From JAGTVB01 sp964624765 (GTDB lineage: Bacteria > Pseudomonadota > Gammaproteobacteria > HK1), in NCBI GenBank assembly GCA_964624765.1, contig CAZUZO010000046.1, positions 1-21,520 of the forward strand: a DNA stretch of 21,520 nt, given 5' to 3'. Shown piece after piece: positions 15,426 to 21,520 of this stretch. Numbering within the stretch: the stretch's first letter is position 1; every line of letters starts with the position of its first letter. A program made the position numbers and the translations under genes. The notes under the pieces are model-generated. The model worked only from the letters and a program-made list of their open reading frames with translations, searched no databases and was not told where the DNA came from.

Positions 15426-17729
15426 ATGTCAACCATCACCCGCGAATTTGCCGAGATTCTCAGCGCTGTCGAGCGTCCCGGCGATTTTTATGTGACCGGT
15501 ACGATGGAGATTTTCACGCCTCAGCTGGAGGTGGAGGGTGTGGGTCCGGTCGCTCTCCCCCTTCTGCCGGTGCAGGCCAAGCAACTCATCGCCGTCGCTG
15601 ACCAGGCGCCTTACGGCCGCGGCGAACAAACCCTGGTCGACACCAATGTTCGGCGAACTTGGCAGATCGACGCCAATCGAGTCCGCATCGCGGGTCGTCA
15701 CTGGGAGGGCACATTGGAGGCCATCGTGGCACGAGCCGCCGAGGGTCTAGGAGTCACGGCGCCGGTGGTGGCTGAGCTCTATAAGCTCCTGGTGTACGAC
15801 CAGGGCAGTTTTTTCGTGAGCCACCGTGATACCGAGAAGGCGCCCGGCATGTTTGCTACCCTCGTCATCGTTCTGCCATCACTCTACACCGGTGGGGAAC
15901 TACTCGTGCGCCACCAAGACCGGCAAGTGCGGCTCGACCTGCACTGCCCGGAGCCATCGGACGCAGTGTTTGCGGCGTTCTATGCCGACTGCGTACACGA
16001 GGTGCGACCGATCACCTCGGGTTGTCGGCTGACGCTGATTTACAACCTGCTACGCCAGGGCAAAGGTCGGCTGCCCGAACCGCCCAACTACACGGCCGAA
16101 GCAGCTCGCTTAGGGGAACTGTTGCGGCGATGGGGTGCTGGCAAAGCATTGTCTGGCGATGAAGCGGCTGAAAAGCTGATCTATCCCTTGGAACATGCTT
16201 ACACGCCCGCCGAACTCTCCTTTGACGCGCTGAAGGGGCGGGATGCCGCGGCCGCCGGCGTGGTCGTCGAGGCCGCCGAGCAGGCCGACTGCGACGTCTA
16301 CTTGGCACTGGTCTCCATCGAGGAAAGCGGCAGTGCCGAGCACACCGGCTACTATTCACGCCGCCGGAGGCGATGGGATACGGAGGACGACGAAGACGAA
16401 TACGAGATCGGTGAGGTCTACGAACGCAGCGAGACCCTCTCCGACTGGTGTCGGCCCGATGGCAGCCGGGCTGAGCTGGGGGATTTCCCGTTCGAGGAAG
16501 ATGAGTTCAGTCCCCCTGATGCCTTCCAGGATCTGGAGCCCGACGAGCAGCACTTCCACGAGGCGACAGGCAACGAAGGCGCCTCTTTCGAGCGCACTTA
16601 CCGACGGGCGGCGCTGGTACTCTGGCCACGTGAGCGACGGCTGGCAGTCCTCAGCCAAGCCGGCCTGTCCGTCACCCTACCCTACCTGGGTGAGCTGGCC
16701 AGCCGCTGGGCCGGCAGCGGCGAAGATCAGGAATCGTCTCTATGGCTCCAAGCACACGAACTCGCCGGCTACATGGTGCGCGACTGGCCGCGAGAGGCTC
16801 GACACTCCTGGCGGCCGGCCGAAGCACCGAGCAACGCCGCCAAGATACTCAACAGTTTGAGCCAGCTGAAGGATACGGTGCGCATCGACGCTTTCCTCTC
16901 TGACATCCTAGCAGAGGGTGTTTACAGCAAGAGTGACAACGAGGCTGTGGTACGGGCCACCGACCTCTTGCCTTCGCCGCAGGCCGTCGAATTGATCACG
17001 CGCATCATCGCCAGGAATGCTGCGGAGGCCCTCAGTGCCTGCGGTGATCTGTTGGCTCGTGCGAGCGCCGGGCGTGACACTGAGCGCATGGCGGAGCTCA
17101 TCCCTGCCGCTAAGGTGTTGGTCGAAGCCTTGCCGGGCGACCCGGCGCGCGCGCCACAGCCGGATCCCTGGAAACGACAGGTTGCTGTGGAGCCTAGCTT
17201 CGTCGTCGACCTCATGAGCGCTCTTTGCCGCATCGATTCAACCCTGGCTGACCGCGCTGCCGGTCATCTCTTGAGTTGGCCTGCGGTCTATGGATTGGAT
17301 AGCGTGCTCATCCCCGCTGTGCTGCGGCTGACCGAACAGGCCGCAAGCCGGGACTGGTCGGCAGTGCAGCGCCTGCGCATCGCCTGCTTAGCGCATCTGC
17401 GCGTGCGGATTGCCGAACCACTGCAACCCCCACGCGATTGGAGGCGAAACAACGAACTCGCCTGCAAATGTTCTCATTGCAGCGAACTGAGCCATTTCCT
17501 GGCCGACCCCGAGCAACAGGTCTGGACCTTCAAGGCGGCTGAATCCATGCGCCGTCATGTGGAGGATTCAATCCGGCGCAGCCGCTGCGACCTCGATCTT
17601 TCGACCCACCGCCGTGGTCGCCCTTACAGCCTGGTGTGCACCAAGAACCAGGCCAGTTACGAAAGGCGGGTGCAACAGCGCGAGAAAGACCTCGACGATC
17701 TGGCGCAGCTCGACGTGCCGGCGCGCTGA
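15426..17729 (+). CDS. 2-oxoglutarate/Fe(II)-dependent oxygenase, large, function unknown
   Basis: The 767-aa product opens with a prolyl-hydroxylase-like double-stranded beta-helix (about 40-210). The iron ligands are H133-x-D135 (SHRDTEKAPGMF) and H191 (CVHEVRPI), with R201 ten residues on to hold 2-oxoglutarate. An acidic insert (about 315-360, EDDEDEYEIGE) follows. A long helical part (about 400-660) is not recognised. Near the C terminus lies a cysteine motif C680-x-C682-x2-C685, followed by RRGRPYSLVCTK. That ending seems shared with large fungal and protist oxygenases of this type. The substrate is unknown, perhaps a protein. ATG 15426 was preferred because the upstream 40 codons include promoter-like A+T-rich DNA; the ribosome site is weak. 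It stands alone between repeats. Confidence 0.8.
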   Translation: MSTITREFAEILSAVERPGDFYVTGTMEIFTPQLEVEGVGPVALPLLPVQAKQLIAVADQAPYGRGEQTLVDTNVRRTWQIDANRVRIAGRHWEGTLEAIVARAAEGLGVTAPVVAELYKLLVYDQGSFFVSHRDTEKAPGMFATLVIVLPSLYTGGELLVRHQDRQVRLDLHCPEPSDAVFAAFYADCVHEVRPITSGCRLTLIYNLLRQGKGRLPEPPNYTAEAARLGELLRRWGAGKALSGDEAAEKLIYPLEHAYTPAELSFDALKGRDAAAAGVVVEAAEQADCDVYLALVSIEESGSAEHTGYYSRRRRRWDTEDDEDEYEIGEVYERSETLSDWCRPDGSRAELGDFPFEEDEFSPPDAFQDLEPDEQHFHEATGNEGASFERTYRRAALVLWPRERRLAVLSQAGLSVTLPYLGELASRWAGSGEDQESSLWLQAHELAGYMVRDWPREARHSWRPAEAPSNAAKILNSLSQLKDTVRIDAFLSDILAEGVYSKSDNEAVVRATDLLPSPQAVELITRIIARNAAEALSACGDLLARASAGRDTERMAELIPAAKVLVEALPGDPARAPQPDPWKRQVAVEPSFVVDLMSALCRIDSTLADRAAGHLLSWPAVYGLDSVLIPAVLRLTEQAASRDWSAVQRLRIACLAHLRVRIAEPLQPPRDWRRNNELACKCSHCSELSHFLADPEQQVWTFKAAESMRRHVEDSIRRSRCDLDLSTHRRGRPYSLVCTKNQASYERRVQQREKDLDDLAQLDVPAR

Positions 17730-18227
17730 ATAGACCAGACATGCAATAACCGCTGGCTGGGCTGGGGCTTGACCCGCTGCGCGCGGGGTGCCGCGCAGCT
17801 CCCGATCCGATAGGCGAACAGCGAACACCGCTCCCCGCCGCTATCGGGTTGTGTAGCAGGTTTTGTCACAACCTCTGAGTTCAGGCCCACGCCAGGCGTG
17901 TACCAAACGCCATCCACACCGGCCAGCGACCGCTGCCTTGTCAACGCATTGACCGTGCAGGACCAAGGGCCAATGCTTTCGACGGTCGAGTGCTATCTGT
18001 TGTGCTCGCTGCTCGCTCGACCTTTTCCCGGAAAAGACTGCGATACCGGTGGCAACGGCAACGTTTGTCGGCAAGGGTCTGCTGTCCCAGATTCAGGCCA
18101 TGGTGTTGCCACAGGAATCGTGGTCTTGGCGTAACGCTAACCAAGGGCCCAATCATCCACCTCGGAAAGAGTGGGATCGCCGTGTGGTCATTGCCCAGGG
18201 GTGAGTGGAGTGTTTGAGACACCTGGA
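17730..18227. other. Intergenic stretch with partial repeat and possible coding remnant
   Basis: The first part holds the diverged repeat copy (17811-17874). From about 17985 to 18204 one plus-strand frame is open without a start codon and reads ...LFPEKTAIPVATATFVGKG..., which has coding-like texture but matches nothing I recognise. It may be the tail of a decayed gene. Confidence 0.35.
17811..17874. repeat. Diverged partial copy of the 12140-12278 element
   Basis: These 64 bases align without gaps to 12215-12278, with about 12 differences. Both contain CGCCGCTATCGGGT and GCAGGTTTT followed by TCACAA. The opposite terminal repeat is not found upstream, so only the right half seems to remain here. 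Confidence 0.6.
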
Positions 18228-19022
18228 ATGTTATCCGACACGACGTCGGTGATCATCGCGATATCGTGGCTCATTCTTTTCTACTTGGCTTGGCCTCGTC
18301 TCATCGGCCTTGGGCGCCGGCTGTTCAGACGGCGTGCACCCGGCAAACCGGTGAGGATCGTGGTGCCTCCGGCACAGCCGACCTGGGATCGTATTTTGGA
18401 AAGAAACCTGCAGCGCGCTACCTTCGTTTTCCTCGGCTTGTTGGTTCTCGAATTCGTTCTCCGGCGCCCTCAGTTTGCCCGCATCTGGCTGCTCCTGACG
18501 GCGGTTTCCTTGGGGGTGATGATGCTGATACGGGGTTGGCGAGGCTATTTCCACCGCAGCCTGGAGCAAGACGACATTGTGTTCCCACAGGTGTTGGACA
18601 ACACAGTCCTCGGCCAAAGCCTACTCAAGGTCCAGGAACTCCTCGATCGGCTGCGTCAGGTGGCGATGGCACTGGACAGGAAGGGTGGCATGCACGGGGA
18701 AATGGCTGCCCAAATTCGGGTATTCATAGAGAGCCTCAAAGTGTTGCTGGTGGAGATCCGCCTGGAGCCGATCGAATCCACGGTGTTGCGGCAGGCGCGC
18801 TCGCTGTTTATACGCCTTGAGATGCTCACCGATTCTCTCGAATTGCTGGCGCGCCTGTCCGATGAAGCTGAGCTTCAGGAGATATCCGATGGGATCATCA
18901 CGGTGCTGACCAGCGCCAAAGGGGAATTGGAACAGTTGCGCCTGGCCCAAGGGGATAAGTTGCTGAACCAGGTTGACATCCTGCTATCCGTGTTGCGCCA
19001 GCTGTACCAGAGCAGCCGGTGA
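18228..19022 (+). CDS. Membrane protein of unknown function with helical C-terminal domain
   Basis: A 264-aa protein that I do not recognise. It has an N-terminal transmembrane helix (about 6-22), a basic linker (GRRLFRRRAPGKPVR), and two closely spaced hydrophobic segments (about 63-78 and 85-100). A cytoplasmic helical domain of about 150 residues follows, rich in Leu and Glu and with heptad-like spacing (VQELLDRLRQVAMAL, LEMLTDSLELLARLSDEAELQEI). This layout suggests a membrane-anchored coiled-coil adaptor, but no enzyme motif is visible. ATG 18228 was chosen because it begins just before the first helix; in-frame GTGs at 18201 and 18210 are alternatives. It ends 132 bases before clpB, which has its own promoter. 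Confidence 0.65.
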   Translation: MLSDTTSVIIAISWLILFYLAWPRLIGLGRRLFRRRAPGKPVRIVVPPAQPTWDRILERNLQRATFVFLGLLVLEFVLRRPQFARIWLLLTAVSLGVMMLIRGWRGYFHRSLEQDDIVFPQVLDNTVLGQSLLKVQELLDRLRQVAMALDRKGGMHGEMAAQIRVFIESLKVLLVEIRLEPIESTVLRQARSLFIRLEMLTDSLELLARLSDEAELQEISDGIITVLTSAKGELEQLRLAQGDKLLNQVDILLSVLRQLYQSSR

Positions 19023-19082
19023 CCCGATCTGGAAACCGAAAGGGGCCATAGTCCCTCGGGTCGATCAGGGTGGGCACCTAGC

Positions 19083-19110
19083 GTTGAAAATCCACAGGCA
19101 GCCCTCATGT
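19083..19110 (+). promoter_or_regulatory. Sigma-32-like heat-shock promoter of clpB
   Basis: GTTGAAA (19083-19089) and CCTCATGT (19103-19110), separated by 13 bases, match the heat-shock consensus CTTGAAA / CCCCATNT at all but one position in each box. It sits 45 bases before the clpB start, as expected for a sigma-32 regulon member. Confidence 0.7.
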
Positions 19111-19154
19111 TATCCTTTGAGACGAGTTAACGGGACCTTTCGAGAGTCATACCA

Positions 19155-21520
19155 ATGCGAATGGACAAACTGACAAGCAGGTTTCAGATGGCTTTGGCGG
19201 ATGCCCAGAGCCTCGCCGTCGGGCGCGATCATCAGTTCATCGATCCGGCGCACGTCATGCTGGCGCTGCTCGATCAACAAGGCGGTACGGTGCGGCCGCT
19301 GCTACAGAAGGCCGGCGTGAATATCAATCAGTTGCGCTCGCAGCTCAGCGAGACGTTGGAGCGTTTGCCGCGGGTGGAGGGTACCGCCGGAGAGGTGCTT
19401 ATCTCCAACGATCTGGGGCGACTTCTGAACATCACGGATAAGTTCGCTCAGCAGCGCCAGGATCAATATATCTCCAGCGAGCTGTTCGTGCTGGCCGCCG
19501 TGGACGACAGGGGCACCCTCGGCGAGATCCTGCGTCGGTCAGGGGCGGTCAAGGCGAGTGTCGAAAAGGCTGTGGATGAGATGCGCGGCGGACAGCGGGT
19601 CGAGGATCCGAGCGCCGAAGACCAGCGTCAAGCCCTCGAGAAGTACACCATCGACCTCACCCAGCGTGCCGAACAGGGCAAGCTGGATCCGGTGATCGGC
19701 CGTGATGACGAGATTCGGCGCGTTATTCAGGTGTTGCAGCGCCGCACCAAGAACAATCCGGTGCTCATCGGAGAACCGGGTGTCGGGAAGACCGCCATCG
19801 TCGAAGGGCTCGCGCAGCGCATCGTCAACGGCGAGGTTCCTGAGGGCTTAAAGAACAAGCGGGTGCTCGCCCTGGATATGGGCGCCCTGATCGCCGGTGC
19901 CAAGTATCGTGGCGAGTTCGAAGAGCGCATGAAAGGCGTGCTGAATGAACTCGCCAAGCAGGAGGGGCAGATCATCCTGTTTATCGACGAGTTGCATACG
20001 GTGGTCGGTGCAGGCAAGGCGGAAGGGGCGATGGACGCAGGGAATATGCTCAAGCCGGCGTTAGCCCGCGGCGAGCTCCACTGTGTGGGGGCGACCACCC
20101 TGGACGAGTATCGTAAGTACGTGGAAAAGGATGCCGCCTTAGAGCGTCGGTTCCAGAAGGTGCTGGTGGATGAACCGGATGTGGAAGACACCATCGCTAT
20201 TCTGCGGGGTCTGAGCGAACGCTACGAGGTGCACCATGGGGTGGAAATTACCGACCCTGCCATCGTCGCCGCGGCAACACTCTCCAACCGTTACATCACC
20301 GATCGCAAACTACCGGATAAAGCCATCGATCTCATCGACGAGGCGGCAAGCCGTATCCGTATGGAAATCGACTCCAAACCGGAAGCGATGGATCGGCTCG
20401 AGCGGCGCTTGATTCAATTGAAGATCGAACGTGAAGCTTTGCACAAGGAAACCGACCCGGCCTCCAAAGAACGGCTGCGCCGCCTGGAGGACGAGATCGA
20501 ACGCCTGGGAAGAGAATTTGCCGATCTCGAAGAGGTTTGGAAGGCGGAAAAATTGGCGGTGCAGGATTCGCAGCAGGTGAAGGAGCAATTGGAGCGAGCC
20601 CGCATGGAGCTGGAGACGGCGCGCCGCGCCGGTGACCTCGCGCGTATGGCGGAGCTGCAATACGGGCGAATTCCAGAGCTCGAGAAGCGCCTGGCGCTGG
20701 ATACTCAGACAGAAGCCAAGAAGATGCAGCTGTTGCGTACAGCGGTCACCGACGAGGAGATCGCCGAGGTGGTGTCCCGCTGGACCGGGATCCCAGTATC
20801 CAAGATGTTGGAAGGTGAGCGGGACAAGTTACTGCGCATGGAAGAGGCCTTACACCAGCGCATCATTGGCCAGGACGAGGCGGTCAAGGCCATTGCCGAT
20901 GCCATACGGCGCTCGCGGGCCGGTCTTGCCGATCCGAACCGCCCCAACGGCTCGTTCTTGTTTCTGGGGCCCACCGGGGTGGGTAAGACGGAGCTTTGCA
21001 AGGCATTGGCGGCGTTTCTGTTCGATACCGAAGAAGCGATGGTGCGCATCGATATGTCCGAGTTCATGGAGAAACATTCGGTGGCGCGGCTCATCGGTGC
21101 CCCTCCGGGCTACGTCGGCTATGAGGAGGGCGGGCATCTCACCGAGACGGTGCGACGCCGTCCCTATTCGGTGATTCTCCTCGATGAGGTGGAGAAGGCT
21201 CACCCAGACGTGTTCAACGTGTTACTCCAGGTGTTGGATGACGGTCGCCTGACCGATGGCCACGGTCGGACGGTGGATTTTCGCAACACGGTGCTGGTCA
21301 TGACCTCCAACCTAGGTTCTCAGCAGATCCAAGAAATGAGTGGCGAGGAGAACTATGCGGCTATGAAGGCGGCGGTCATGGAGACGGTGAAGCTCTACTT
21401 TCGGCCCGAGTTCATCAACCGGGTCGACGAGGTGGTGGTGTTCCATTCTCTCGGACGGGATCAGATCCGCACCATCGCCGAGCTCCAGGTGGCCTCTCTG
21501 CGGCGCCGGCTGACGGAGCG
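19155..21520 (+). CDS. clpB: ClpB protein disaggregase (3' end beyond window)
   Basis: The first 788 residues of ClpB (about 860 expected) are present and continue past the window edge. The order is: N domain (1 to about 145), first AAA+ module with Walker A GEPGVGKT (K212) and Walker B ILFIDELH, and the long coiled-coil M domain (about 400-525). The second AAA+ module has Walker A GPTGVGKT (K611), Walker B VILLDEVEKAH and the arginine finger in FINR756. These residue numbers equal those of E. coli ClpB, so no indel has occurred. ClpB pulls proteins from aggregates together with DnaK. ATG 19155 is followed by a second ATG at 19161; the ribosome site is weak. A sigma-32-like promoter precedes it. 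Confidence 0.98.
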   Translation, partial: MRMDKLTSRFQMALADAQSLAVGRDHQFIDPAHVMLALLDQQGGTVRPLLQKAGVNINQLRSQLSETLERLPRVEGTAGEVLISNDLGRLLNITDKFAQQRQDQYISSELFVLAAVDDRGTLGEILRRSGAVKASVEKAVDEMRGGQRVEDPSAEDQRQALEKYTIDLTQRAEQGKLDPVIGRDDEIRRVIQVLQRRTKNNPVLIGEPGVGKTAIVEGLAQRIVNGEVPEGLKNKRVLALDMGALIAGAKYRGEFEERMKGVLNELAKQEGQIILFIDELHTVVGAGKAEGAMDAGNMLKPALARGELHCVGATTLDEYRKYVEKDAALERRFQKVLVDEPDVEDTIAILRGLSERYEVHHGVEITDPAIVAAATLSNRYITDRKLPDKAIDLIDEAASRIRMEIDSKPEAMDRLERRLIQLKIEREALHKETDPASKERLRRLEDEIERLGREFADLEEVWKAEKLAVQDSQQVKEQLERARMELETARRAGDLARMAELQYGRIPELEKRLALDTQTEAKKMQLLRTAVTDEEIAEVVSRWTGIPVSKMLEGERDKLLRMEEALHQRIIGQDEAVKAIADAIRRSRAGLADPNRPNGSFLFLGPTGVGKTELCKALAAFLFDTEEAMVRIDMSEFMEKHSVARLIGAPPGYVGYEEGGHLTETVRRRPYSVILLDEVEKAHPDVFNVLLQVLDDGRLTDGHGRTVDFRNTVLVMTSNLGSQQIQEMSGEENYAAMKAAVMETVKLYFRPEFINRVDEVVVFHSLGRDQIRTIAELQVASLRRRLTE

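Overview
The window is a GC-rich bacterial chromosome segment, most probably from a gammaproteobacterium. The evidence for that is a YcbB/LdtD-type L,D-transpeptidase, a UPF0016 manganese exporter behind a yybP-ykoY riboswitch, and a ClpB that keeps E. coli residue numbering at K212, K611 and R756. The assignment to a class is an inference. A 100-N assembly gap lies at 6318-6417.

Layout. 1-615: a truncated N-terminal scrap of a FAD-linked oxidoreductase on the minus strand, ending exactly at a REP-like hairpin. 616-2352: periplasmic L,D-transpeptidase. 2441-2641 (minus): small DUF2905 membrane protein. 2943-11299: an operon for a V/A-type rotary ATPase in the order G/H-like, C/d, I/a, K/c, [gap] F, E, A, B, D. 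Several genes overlap by 4 bases or are only a few bases apart, and non-ATG starts are common. The rotor subunit has a single carboxylate (E99) and lacks the usual Na+ ligands, so I infer proton coupling.

11338-12124: a consensus-like promoter, a yybP-ykoY Mn2+ riboswitch, two mutually exclusive hairpins and a UPF0016/MneA-like manganese exporter that starts with GTG. This is the best-supported regulatory unit in the window.

12125-18227 is accessory in character. It holds an inverted-repeat element of 139 bp, with a diverged partial copy 5.6 kb away, and an A+T-richer PP-loop ATPase with a QueC-like four-cysteine cluster, broken by one extra T in a T6 run. It also holds a perfect 19-bp palindrome, a HEPN/MNT toxin-antitoxin pair, structured intergenic repeats, and a large 2-oxoglutarate/Fe(II) oxygenase with a long uncharacterised C-terminal part. 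18228-19022 encodes an unrecognised membrane protein. From 19155 to the window end lies clpB, preceded by a sigma-32-like heat-shock promoter.

No rRNA, tRNA, CRISPR array or intact transposase gene was seen. The coordinates of starts, motifs and repeat arms were counted by hand from the sequence. Family assignments rest on recognition of motifs, not on searches.
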